NCBI RefSeq assembly: GCF_016756615.1
Contig: NZ_AP023262.1
Coordinates: forward strand, 930,001 to 994,000
Length of the DNA stretch: 64,000 nucleotides
Direction of reading: 5' to 3'
DNA from: Mesorhizobium sp. L-8-3
GTDB lineage: Bacteria; Pseudomonadota; Alphaproteobacteria; Rhizobiales; Rhizobiaceae
Shown here: piece by piece, positions 41,698 through 49,553 of the stretch
Numbering within the stretch: position 1 is the stretch's first letter
Layout of the letters: each line of letters begins with the position of its first letter
The notes under the pieces: generated by a model
The model's input: the letters and a program-made list of their open reading frames with translations, nothing else
Databases searched by the model: none
Told to the model about the DNA's origin: nothing
Made by a program: the position numbers and the translations under genes

Positions 41698-43314
41698 ATG
41701 TCACTCAAGCCCACATCAGCAGCCCAGACCTCGCCGGCGGCGGTCTTCGCCGCCAAGGTCGCCAATCTCGAAGCCAAACCGGCCGCCAACGCCAATGCCG
41801 TGAAGGTGACGCCGGGACATGGCGTCGCCGGGCGCCACGCGACGCGGGCGCTGCTCGACATTCTGTCTGGCAACAAGGATCCGGGCATGTTCGGCCGGAT
41901 GTTTCCCAAACTGGCGCCGCTCAACGTTCCGGATTCCAAGCTGGAGACGCTGTCGAAGGCCATGGTGGACAAGGACCCCACGGCCGAAACGGGCGACAAC
42001 AAGCAAATCCCAAGGGGCTTCACCTTTTTCGGCCAGTTCGTGGACCACGACGTCACGCTGGATCTCACCTCATTGGGCGACAAGGAGAAGGACCCGCTCG
42101 GCATCGAGAATTTCCGCACGCCGGGGGTCGATCTCGATTGCGTCTATGGCCTCGGCCCGGACGGCAGCCCGCATCTTTATGCGCGCAACCCGGCCAACGG
42201 CAACAAGCCCGGTCCGAAGATGCTGATCGGCAAGAACATCACTGTTCCGTTCGGCAATGTCGTCGGCGACTTCCGCAACGACCTGCCCCGCAGCCCGGAA
42301 GGTTTCGCCCTCATCGGCGACCACCGCAACGACGAGAATCTGCTGATTGCACAGACGCACCTCGCGTTCCTCAAGTTCCACAACAAGGTCTGCGACATGC
42401 TTTCCGCCGGCGCCAATCCGCCGGCCGATATCTTCAGGGAAGCGCGCAGGATCGTAACCTGGCACTATCAGTGGATCGTGCTGCACGACTGGGTCGAACG
42501 GCTCGCCGGAAAGGGCACCGTCGCGAAGATCCTGCATGACGGCCGGAAGTTCTACCGCTTCAAGAAGGTGCCGTTCATGCCGGTGGAATTCTCGGCTGCC
42601 GCCTACCGTCTCGGACACAGCATGGTGCGACAGGGATACGGTCACAACAGGATTTTCCCCGGCACCCCGTTTCAGCTCTTCTTCGACTTCAGCGGGCTCT
42701 CCGGAGGCATCGTCGGCGACCTCGCGCCAAATCCTCCCATCGGTCAGATCCCGGTCGCGGCCCTGCCGAGCAACGGGATCATAGACTGGCGGCGCTTCTA
42801 TGCGCTCGGCGACAGCGGAGGGGCAGCGGTCCCGATGAGCCCGTCGCGCAAGCTCGACACGCAGCTGGCCGAGGTCCTGCACGCGCTGCCCGGCGGCGGC
42901 GGCAACCTCGCCTTCCGCAACCTGAAGCGCGGCGTCAATCTCGGCCTGCCTTCCGGCCAGGACGTGGCAAAGCACATGCGGATGAAGGATCCGCTGACGC
43001 CGGATGAGATCGCGTCGGACAGCAACGGCTCCACTGATGGCGCGATCTGCAAACAACTGGGCCTGCATACGGCCACCCCGCTCTGGTACTACATTCTCAA
43101 GGAGGCCAAGGTCCGCCATGACGGGCTGCGCCTGGGGCCGCTCGGCTCGATCATCGTCGCGGAGGTCTTCGTCGGCCTCATCCATGGAGACCAGAACTCC
43201 TTCCTGTGGAAGGCCAAGAACTGGAAACCGACCCTGCCTTCGGCGAAACCCGGAGATTTCACGATGGTGGACATGCTCCGCTTCGTGAACGACATCAATC
43301 CGATCGGCGACTGA
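41698..43314 (+). CDS. animal-type haem peroxidase family protein
   Basis: This 538-residue protein belongs to the peroxidase-cyclooxygenase superfamily. The distal site is FTFFGQFVDHDVTLDLTSL (near residues 103-121), where His is the distal acid-base residue and the adjacent Asp a calcium ligand. The proximal haem His is in AAAYRLGHSMVRQGYGHN (about 300-317). The block NENLLIAQTHLAFLKFHN-like (here DENLLIAQTHLAFLKFHNKV) between them is also conserved. No signal peptide is visible, so it may be cytosolic or exported by another route. ATG 41698 has AGGAG at seven bases; a longer frame to 41563 lacks one. The physiological substrate is unknown. It is monocistronic. Confidence 0.88.
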   Translation: MSLKPTSAAQTSPAAVFAAKVANLEAKPAANANAVKVTPGHGVAGRHATRALLDILSGNKDPGMFGRMFPKLAPLNVPDSKLETLSKAMVDKDPTAETGDNKQIPRGFTFFGQFVDHDVTLDLTSLGDKEKDPLGIENFRTPGVDLDCVYGLGPDGSPHLYARNPANGNKPGPKMLIGKNITVPFGNVVGDFRNDLPRSPEGFALIGDHRNDENLLIAQTHLAFLKFHNKVCDMLSAGANPPADIFREARRIVTWHYQWIVLHDWVERLAGKGTVAKILHDGRKFYRFKKVPFMPVEFSAAAYRLGHSMVRQGYGHNRIFPGTPFQLFFDFSGLSGGIVGDLAPNPPIGQIPVAALPSNGIIDWRRFYALGDSGGAAVPMSPSRKLDTQLAEVLHALPGGGGNLAFRNLKRGVNLGLPSGQDVAKHMRMKDPLTPDEIASDSNGSTDGAICKQLGLHTATPLWYYILKEAKVRHDGLRLGPLGSIIVAEVFVGLIHGDQNSFLWKAKNWKPTLPSAKPGDFTMVDMLRFVNDINPIGD

Positions 43315-43421
43315 GGTCGACCCGTGGCCTGTCTCAGCGCCGCCGCAGCTGGCGGCGCTGTCATGCCGCCCAGAGTGATCTATACTGCACAGGCAACCGA
43401 CGACGAGTTCGAGGCAGTTCC

Positions 43422-43688
43422 ATGTGCAGAAACATACGCACGCTTTTCAACTTCGAGCCGCCGGCCACGGACGAGGAGATCCGTGCCGCGGCCCTGCAGT
43501 TCGTGCGCAAGCTGAGCGGCTTCAACAGGCCTTCGCGGGTCAACGAAGAGGCTTTCGACCGTGCGGTGGACGAAGTCGCGGCGGCAGCAAACCAGCTTCT
43601 CGACGCCCTGCAGACGGCAAGCGCGCCGCGCGACCGCGAGACGGAGGCGATCAAGGCCCGCGCCAGGGCGCGCGAGCGCTTCGCCTGA
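43422..43688 (+). CDS. DUF2277 domain-containing protein
   Basis: This 88-residue protein starts MCRNIRTLFNFEPPATDEEI and has AALQFVRKLSGFNRPSRVNE and a helical end (FDRAVDEVAAAANQLLDAL). This matches the DUF2277 family, small soluble proteins of unknown function. The conserved Cys2 and Arg3 at the start fix the ATG at 43422; longer in-frame reading is not conserved. It lies alone, 107 bases after the peroxidase gene. Confidence 0.85.
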   Translation: MCRNIRTLFNFEPPATDEEIRAAALQFVRKLSGFNRPSRVNEEAFDRAVDEVAAAANQLLDALQTASAPRDRETEAIKARARARERFA

Positions 43689-43718
43689 CCTGCGATCGGC
43701 GGCTCATAATCCGAGGGA

Positions 43719-43755
43719 CCTCAGTCGCCACCGCGCCCATCCGGAGCGCTTGGCC
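43719..43755. repeat. intergenic palindromic repeat, module 1 (copy C, diverged)
   Basis: cctcagtcgccaccgcg continues to ccatccggagcgcttggcc. It matches the block at 27257-27293 apart from a few substitutions and one missing base, and keeps the gcgc/atcc hairpin core. It occupies the otherwise featureless 298-base gap before cysP. Confidence 0.45.
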
Positions 43756-43986
43756 ATCACGCCGCCAGGATACCGAAGATCCTCCGTCCTGCTTCCGTCG
43801 GGCCAGGAAGGACGTGGAGGGCCCGAAGCCGGATGCTCCCGGATATGTCGAAATCGGGAACCTCCATGTCGCTCAATTGAGGTAAAATTTTCCAACATGC
43901 TCGAAGCCGGCAGACGCCGATGCCTCGTTCGGACGGGCAGCGCATGGTTACTTCGCCGCGAAACGCTCAGACACGAAGGCACATCC

Positions 43987-44973
43987 ATGAAACGCTTGCT
44001 TCTGATCGGCGTGGCCGCCGCCACGCTCTTTTCGGCCTCGCTGCCCGCCTTTGCCGCCGACAAGCTGCTCAACGCCTCCTACGACATCGCACGCGAGCTT
44101 TTCGTGCAGGTCAACGAGGCTTTCGTCGCCAAGCATCCCGGCGTGAGCATCGACCAGTCGCATGGCGGCTCTTCCAAGCAGGCACGCGCCATATTGGAGG
44201 GCCTGGAAGCCGACGTGGTGACCTTCAACCAGGTGACCGACATCGATGCGCTGGTGAAGGGCGGCTTCGTCTCGGACGACTGGAAGAGCGAGTTCCCCAA
44301 CAATGCCTCGCCCTATTATTCGCTGCCCGCCTTCCTGGTGCATGCGGGCAATCCGAAAGGAATCAAGGACTGGGACGACCTTGTCCGCGACGACGTGAAG
44401 GTGATCTTCCCCAACCCCAAGACCTCGGGCAATGCGCGCTACACCTATCTGGCCGCCACGGCCTACGCCAAGGAAGCCTTCGCCAACGACGACGCCAAGG
44501 TGCGGGAGTTCATCGGGAAGCTGTTCACGAACGTGCCCGTCTTCGACACCGGCGGCCGCGCCGCCACCACGACCTTCGTCGAGCGCGAGATCGGCGACGT
44601 GCTGATCACCTTCGAGGCCGAGACCCGCGGCATCGCCAGGGAGTTCGGCGAGGACAAGTTCGACATCGTCGTGCCTTCCGTCAGCCTGCTCGCCGAGTTC
44701 CCGGTGGCGATCGTCGACAAGGTGGTCGACAAGCGCGGCTCGCGCGATCTCGCCAGGACCTATCTCGACTTCCTCTACACGCCCGAAGGCCAGAAGATCC
44801 TCGCCGAAAACGGCAACCGTCCCAACGACGCGTCCGTCGCGGCAGAGTTCAAGGATCAGTTCCCCGCAGTGCGGCTGGTCAAGGTCGAGGACGTGTTCGG
44901 CGGCTGGGACAAGATCCAGGAAGAGCATTTCAAGGCCGGAGCGACGCTCGACCAGCTCTACGGATCGCGTTGA
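43987..44973 (+). CDS. cysP: sulfate/thiosulfate ABC transporter substrate-binding protein
   Basis: This 328-residue periplasmic sulfate receptor has a Sec signal peptide (MKRLLLIGVAAATLFSASLP, cleaved after AFA near residue 23). Typical family blocks are LLNASYDIARELFVQVNEAF, SHGGSSKQARAILEGLEADVVTFNQ, FPNPKTSGNARYTYLAA and VFDTGGRAATTTFVEREIGDVLITFEAE. The oxyanion-binding Ser/Gly/Trp region is therefore intact. It is the first gene of cysP-T-W-A, 27 bases before cysT. Sbp and CysP cannot be told apart with confidence from the sequence. Confidence 0.94.
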   Translation: MKRLLLIGVAAATLFSASLPAFAADKLLNASYDIARELFVQVNEAFVAKHPGVSIDQSHGGSSKQARAILEGLEADVVTFNQVTDIDALVKGGFVSDDWKSEFPNNASPYYSLPAFLVHAGNPKGIKDWDDLVRDDVKVIFPNPKTSGNARYTYLAATAYAKEAFANDDAKVREFIGKLFTNVPVFDTGGRAATTTFVEREIGDVLITFEAETRGIAREFGEDKFDIVVPSVSLLAEFPVAIVDKVVDKRGSRDLARTYLDFLYTPEGQKILAENGNRPNDASVAAEFKDQFPAVRLVKVEDVFGGWDKIQEEHFKAGATLDQLYGSR

Positions 44974-45000
44974 TATCGGGAACTTTCCGACGTTAGAGGC

Positions 45001-45870
45001 GTGGGCCGCCCGGATCGACCCCGCTTCGTTTCAAGAAGGCTTTCGCAAGTGGCACGTCGCGTCCTGCCGGGTTTTCCCCTGGCGCTCGGGATCACGCTCT
45101 TCTACGTCGCGATCATCGTCGTGTTGCCGCTGGGCGCGCTGGTGTTCAAGGCGGCGGGGCTGGGGCCGGCCGATTATTGGCGGATCGTATCGTCCCCCCG
45201 CGCCGTGGCCAGCTATCGCGTGACTGCGCTGTCGGCGCTTGCCGCCACCGTCTTCAACCTGTTCTTCGGCCTGGCGCTGGCCTGGGTGCTGGTGCGCTAC
45301 CGTTTCCCCGGGCGCCGCATCGTCGACGCGCTGGTGGACCTGCCTTTCGCGCTGCCGACGGCGGTGGCCGGCATCGCGCTCACCACGCTCTTCGCCAGCA
45401 ACGGCTGGTTCGGCTCGCTGCTGGCCGAGATCGGCATCAAGGTCGCCTACACGCCGCTCGGCATCATGGTCGCCATGTGCTTCACCAGCCTGCCCTTCAT
45501 CGTGCGCACGGTGCAGCCGGTGCTCGAGGACCTCGATCCCGCGCTGGAAGAAGCGGCCCAGACACTCGGCGGCGGCGACCGGGCGATCCTTCTGCGCGTC
45601 CTCCTGCCCCTGCTCACCCCGGCGTTACTCGCCGGCCTTTCGCTTTCCTTCGCGCGCAGCCTGGGCGAGTTCGGCGCGATCATCTTCATCGCCGGCAACC
45701 AGCCGTTCGAGACCGAGATCACGGCGCTGCTCGCCTTCATCCGGCTCGAGGAATACGACTACCAGGCCGCGGCGGCGATCGCCTCGGTGCTGCTGGTCAC
45801 CGCCTTCGCCATGCTCGCGGCCACCAACCTCATGCAGGCGCGCGCCCTTCGCTACACGAGGAAGAGCTGA
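45001..45870 (+). CDS. cysT: sulfate ABC transporter permease CysT (CysU)
   Basis: This 289-residue inner-membrane permease has about six membrane segments. The ABC-coupling EAA loop reads [21 protein letters not shown] (about 182-202). [22 protein letters not shown] and [25 protein letters not shown] are strongly typical of CysT. The start is GTG 45001; no ATG gives a full N-terminal helix. It is two bases ahead of cysW and forms the channel with it. Confidence 0.94.
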   Translation: MGRPDRPRFVSRRLSQVARRVLPGFPLALGITLFYVAIIVVLPLGALVFKAAGLGPADYWRIVSSPRAVASYRVTALSALAATVFNLFFGLALAWVLVRYRFPGRRIVDALVDLPFALPTAVAGIALTTLFASNGWFGSLLAEIGIKVAYTPLGIMVAMCFTSLPFIVRTVQPVLEDLDPALEEAAQTLGGGDRAILLRVLLPLLTPALLAGLSLSFARSLGEFGAIIFIAGNQPFETEITALLAFIRLEEYDYQAAAAIASVLLVTAFAMLAATNLMQARALRYTRKS

Positions 45871-45872
45871 CC

Positions 45873-46763
45873 ATGAAGCCGCATCGCAAGGGCCGCCCGC
45901 CCCGCGTGGGCGACACGCCGCGCGTGCGCCGCACGCTGATCGGGGTCGTCCTCTTCCTGACCGCGATCGTCATCGTGGCGCCGCTGCTGGTCATCGTCAC
46001 CCAGGCCTTCTCGCAGGGCGCGGCCGTCTTCGCCGCGGCGATCATGCACCCCGACACGCTGCACGCCATCCTGCTTACAGTGGTCACGGCGCTGATCGCG
46101 GTGCCGGTCAACACCGCCTTCGGACTGGCGGCGGCCTGGGCGATCACCAAGTTCGACTTTCCGGGCCGGCGCCTGTTGCTGGTCGTGATCGAAATCCCGT
46201 TCTCGATCTCGCCGGTCGTGGCGGGCGTCGCCTATCTCTTCGTCTACGGCCTGCAGGGGCTGTTCGGGCCGGCGCTGCAGGAAGCCGACATCAAGATCCT
46301 GTTCGCGCTGCCGGGCATCGTGCTCGCCTCGATGTTCGTCACAGCGCCCTTCGTCGCGCGCGAGCTGATCCCGCTGATGCAGGCGCAAGGGCGCGATCTC
46401 GAGGAGGCGGCGACCTCGCTCGGCGCCTCCGGCTGGCGGACCTTCTTCTTTGTCACCTTGCCCAACATCCGCTGGGCGCTGCTTTACGGCGTAGTGCTGT
46501 GCAATGCCCGCGTAATGGGCGAATTCGGCGCCGTCTCGGTGGTGTCGGGCAACATTCGCGGCCAGACCAACACGCTGCCGCTGCATGTCGAGCTGCTCTA
46601 TCACGACTATCAGACGGCAGGCGCCTTCGCCGCGGCCTCGATCCTCGCATTGCTCGCCGTGCTGACGCTCTTCGCCAAGGTGCTGCTCGAGCGCCGGGGA
46701 GCGGGCCGCGCCCGCCGGCCGGCGCTCGCCGCCCCGCAACCCGTACAGGAACAGACGCCGTGA
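45873..46763 (+). CDS. cysW: sulfate ABC transporter permease CysW
   Basis: This 296-residue permease is the partner of CysT. Its N-terminus is basic and hydrophilic (about 28 residues), then helices begin at [41 protein letters not shown], the EAA loop [21 protein letters not shown] and [34 protein letters not shown] are diagnostic for CysW. Its stop overlaps the cysA GTG start, so the two are coupled. Confidence 0.94.
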   Translation: MKPHRKGRPPRVGDTPRVRRTLIGVVLFLTAIVIVAPLLVIVTQAFSQGAAVFAAAIMHPDTLHAILLTVVTALIAVPVNTAFGLAAAWAITKFDFPGRRLLLVVIEIPFSISPVVAGVAYLFVYGLQGLFGPALQEADIKILFALPGIVLASMFVTAPFVARELIPLMQAQGRDLEEAATSLGASGWRTFFFVTLPNIRWALLYGVVLCNARVMGEFGAVSVVSGNIRGQTNTLPLHVELLYHDYQTAGAFAAASILALLAVLTLFAKVLLERRGAGRARRPALAAPQPVQEQTP

Positions 46764-47782
46764 AAATCCGCCTAGACAACGTCGTGAAGACCTTCGACAC
46801 GTTCCGCGCGGTGCGCGGCGTCTCGCTCGACATCGGCAGCGGCGAGCTCGTCGCGCTGCTGGGTCCCTCCGGCTCGGGCAAGACGACGATATTGCGCATG
46901 GTCGCGGGCCTCGAATATGCCGAGGCCGGGCACATCTATTTCGGCGATCTCGACGCCACCGACATCCCGGTGCGCGACCGCGGCGTCGGCTTCGTGTTCC
47001 AGCATTATGCGCTTTTCCCGCACATGACCGTGGGCGAGAACATAGCCTTCGGCATGAAGGTCTCGAAGACGAAGCGCAGCCAGGCCGAGATCGACCGGCG
47101 CGTCGGCGAGCTGCTCGGACTGGTTCGGCTCGACGGGCTGGGCAACCGTTTCCCCGGCCAGATCTCCGGCGGCCAGAGACAGCGCGTCGCGCTTGCGCGC
47201 GCGCTCGCCGTCGACCCCAAGGTGCTGCTGCTCGACGAACCCTTCGGCGCGCTCGACGCCAATGTGCGGCGCGACCTGCGCCGGTGGCTGCGCAGCATCC
47301 ACGAGGAGCTCGGCATCACAACGCTGTTCGTGACCCACGACAAGGAGGAGGCGATGGATCTCGCCGACCGCCTTGTCATCCTCAACGAGGGCAAGGTGGT
47401 GCAAGAGGGAACGACGGAAGAAATCTGCCGGTCGCCCAACTCGGCCTTCGTCATGAACTTCCTCGGCGACGCCAACCGGCTCGCGGTCACCGTCACGGGC
47501 GGCGCGGCCGATCTCGACGGGACCAGGATCGCCGCACCCGGCGTGCCGGACGGGGAAGCCGAGCTGTTCCTCTCGCCGAACGACCTCGACTGGCAGCCCG
47601 GCGGCGCGGGCATTCCGGCGACCATCCTGCGGGTCATGGACCGCATGCAGGCGCGGCGCGTGGTGGCCGTGTCGGCAGGTGGCCGCACGCTCGAATTCGA
47701 CGTGCCGCCCGAAACGTCGGTCAGGGCCGGCGAACGCGGACATGTGGCGATCCGCAACGCACGGGTGTTCGCGGCCGGCTAG
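46760..47782 (+). CDS. cysA: sulfate/thiosulfate ABC transporter ATP-binding protein CysA
   Basis: This 340-residue ATPase has Walker [10 protein letters not shown] (about 35-43), signature [15 protein letters not shown] (about 134-148), Walker [14 protein letters not shown] (about 154-166) and switch His in [16 protein letters not shown]. The C-terminal regulatory domain (about 240-340) resembles other CysA proteins. It starts at GTG 46760 within the cysW stop. Together with CysP, CysT and CysW it completes the sulfate importer. Confidence 0.95.
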   Translation: MKIRLDNVVKTFDTFRAVRGVSLDIGSGELVALLGPSGSGKTTILRMVAGLEYAEAGHIYFGDLDATDIPVRDRGVGFVFQHYALFPHMTVGENIAFGMKVSKTKRSQAEIDRRVGELLGLVRLDGLGNRFPGQISGGQRQRVALARALAVDPKVLLLDEPFGALDANVRRDLRRWLRSIHEELGITTLFVTHDKEEAMDLADRLVILNEGKVVQEGTTEEICRSPNSAFVMNFLGDANRLAVTVTGGAADLDGTRIAAPGVPDGEAELFLSPNDLDWQPGGAGIPATILRVMDRMQARRVVAVSAGGRTLEFDVPPETSVRAGERGHVAIRNARVFAAG

Positions 47783-47801
47783 CCAGGTTTGCCGTCTGGT
47801 A

Positions 47802-48070
47802 TCAGCGCTCGATCGTGCCGGACCGCCGCATCTTCTTCTGGCAGCAGTAGCACTGCACAAAACAGCGCGTCGGCGGGCAACCGGGGACATAGACATCGAC
47901 CGGAAGCAGGCGGTCGCAGCCGTGCACCACCGCATAGGAATAGTGATAGCAGCCGCCGCCGTTGGCGGATGAGCCCGTGAGATGACGTAGCGCGGCATGG
48001 CGAACTGCATCATCGCGATCCCGCAATAAGCCAGGAGCGCGAAACCATAGAGATCAAGGGCAAAGGGCGG
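47802..48070 (-). pseudogene. nuoB: nuoB remnant (NADH-quinone oxidoreductase subunit B)
   Basis: The minus strand encodes the unmistakable NuoB ending [36 protein letters not shown] and MRRSGTIER (47802-47980, in separate frame-compatible pieces). Just upstream, in another frame, stands [18 protein letters not shown], which matches the NuoB start region. The roughly 50 residues between the two PRY motifs of intact NuoB are gone. Between GCPPT and QKKMRRSG the sequence reads CFVQCYCC in frame, whereas a shifted frame gives ALFCAVLLL, so two compensating indels occurred. It is non-functional. The rest of the gap up to 48318 is AT-richer and probably carries the pilus promoter. Confidence 0.82.
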
Positions 48071-48318
48071 ATGAACCCCTGGACGCTGGTCGCGCGCAGG
48101 TTGTCCTGAACTCGGCAAATGCCCGGCACGATTCGGAATCTGGATCGCAAACAAATATAACTTGGGCGCTCAAGTATCACTCATCATGTTTGCATGCATC
48201 CCGTATACAGAAGACAATTTTACAACCTTATCTCCTGATGGTAATTTTGATTCGGGGCTTGTGAACTCGATCTTGGCTGGAAGCTGTTTCGGCTGACAGA
48301 CTAACAGCAGGTGCGTGC

Positions 48319-48813
48319 ATGATACGACGCGCATTCCTACATGTTTGCTTTCTCGCTCTTCCGGCGATGTTCGACAGCAATGCCTTTGGGCAGACCGCCA
48401 CCACCCAGTTCAACGTCACGATCACCATAACCTCATCCTGCCAGATCAACTCGGCGTCCAACATGGACTTCGGGTCGACCGGTGTGATCAGCGCGGCGAT
48501 ACCGGCCACCGGCACCATAGCCGTGCAATGCACCAATGGAACGCCCTATACGGTCGGACTGAACAACGGGGCGACCGCAGGCGGCACGATCGCCGTGCGC
48601 AAGATGGCCGGGCCGAGCGCGCAGACGGTGGACTATTCGCTCTACAAGGAGGCCGGCCACACCAACGTCTGGGGCGATACGGGCGCCGACCTCGTCTCCG
48701 GCACCGGCGACGGTTCCGCGCAGAACTATACCGTCTACGGTCAGGTGCCCGTGCAGCCGACCCCTGGCGCAGGAACGTACAACGACACGATCACGGTCAC
48801 CGTCACCTACTGA
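48319..48813 (+). CDS. Csu-type major pilin, spore coat U (SCPU) domain protein
   Basis: This 164-residue secreted protein has a signal peptide (MIRRAFLHVCFLALPAMF ... AFG, about 24 residues). One SCPU domain follows, with CQINSASNMDFGSTGVI, IAVQCTNGTPYTVGLNNG and the C-terminal strand TYNDTITVTVTY. The two Cys likely form the domain's disulfide. The architecture fits the CsuA/B subunit of archaic chaperone-usher pili, used for attachment and biofilm. It is the first gene of a four-gene operon with chaperone, usher and tip-like protein. Confidence 0.88.
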   Translation: MIRRAFLHVCFLALPAMFDSNAFGQTATTQFNVTITITSSCQINSASNMDFGSTGVISAAIPATGTIAVQCTNGTPYTVGLNNGATAGGTIAVRKMAGPSAQTVDYSLYKEAGHTNVWGDTGADLVSGTGDGSAQNYTVYGQVPVQPTPGAGTYNDTITVTVTY

Positions 48814-48833
48814 CGGCCACATCGGAGGAAAGC

Positions 48834-49553
48834 ATGATTCGGTCATTCGCCCGGGCCGTCGCCGGCCTGGCCGTGACGCTGCTTGCCGTTTCCGCGCATG
48901 CAGCTTCGCTGCGCGTCGCTCCGGTGATGCTCGACATCAAGGCGCCGACGGCCACTTCGAGCATTCGCGTCTGGAACGATTCCAAGCGGCCGCTCAACGT
49001 CCAGATCCGTATCTTCCGCTGGACTCAGCGGGACGGACAGGACGTCTACGAAGCGGCCGACACGGTTGCGGTCAGCCCGCCCATGACCACGCTGCGGCCC
49101 GGCGGCGAGAACCTGGTGCGGGTGGTCCGGACCTCGAAACGCCAGGTCCAGGCGGAGGAGAGCTACCGCCTCATCGTCGACGAACTGCCCGACGCCAGGC
49201 GTCGCAAGGACGGCACGGTGGTGCTCGTGGTGCGCCACTCCATCCCGGTCTTCTTCACGCCGGCGGGCGCAGACGGGGCGGATGCCTCGTGGACGGTCGA
49301 GCGCAAGAAAGGCGGTTATGTCGTCACGGTGCGCAACGACGGCGCAACGCGGCTCAGGGTTTCGAACCTCATGCTCGGCAATCGCGGCGGCCCTTCGGCG
49401 CGCCGCGACGGGCTGGTCGGCTACGTGCTGGGAAACTCCACGGTGCGCTGGTTCGTCCCCGGCGGCGGCCGTTCGGCCGGCAGCGCACTGAAAGTGAGCG
49501 CGGAGAGCGAATCCGGACGTTTCGATGCGACGGCTCGTCTCAGGGGCGGCTAG
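48834..49553 (+). CDS. csuC: Csu-type periplasmic fimbrial chaperone
   Basis: This 239-residue protein has a signal peptide (FARAVAGLAVTLLAVSAHAA) and the two immunoglobulin-like domains of pilus chaperones. Key blocks are LRVAPVMLDIKAPTATSSIRV at the start, FRWTQRDGQDVY, SPPMTTLRPGGENLVRVVR (about 83-101) and ESYRLIVDELP, the last two lying around the basic subunit-anchoring residue. GGAGGAAAG precedes ATG 48834. Its 3' end overlaps the usher start by 29 bases. It would stabilise the SCPU subunits in the periplasm. Confidence 0.9.
   Translation: MIRSFARAVAGLAVTLLAVSAHAASLRVAPVMLDIKAPTATSSIRVWNDSKRPLNVQIRIFRWTQRDGQDVYEAADTVAVSPPMTTLRPGGENLVRVVRTSKRQVQAEESYRLIVDELPDARRRKDGTVVLVVRHSIPVFFTPAGADGADASWTVERKKGGYVVTVRNDGATRLRVSNLMLGNRGGPSARRDGLVGYVLGNSTVRWFVPGGGRSAGSALKVSAESESGRFDATARLRGG

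Noticed and set aside
45239..46759. Upstream extension of cysA across cysT and cysW in a third frame
   Set aside because: The Arg/Ser/Pro-rich sequence before the GTG at 46760 is a frame shadow. CysT and CysW are clear in their own frames.
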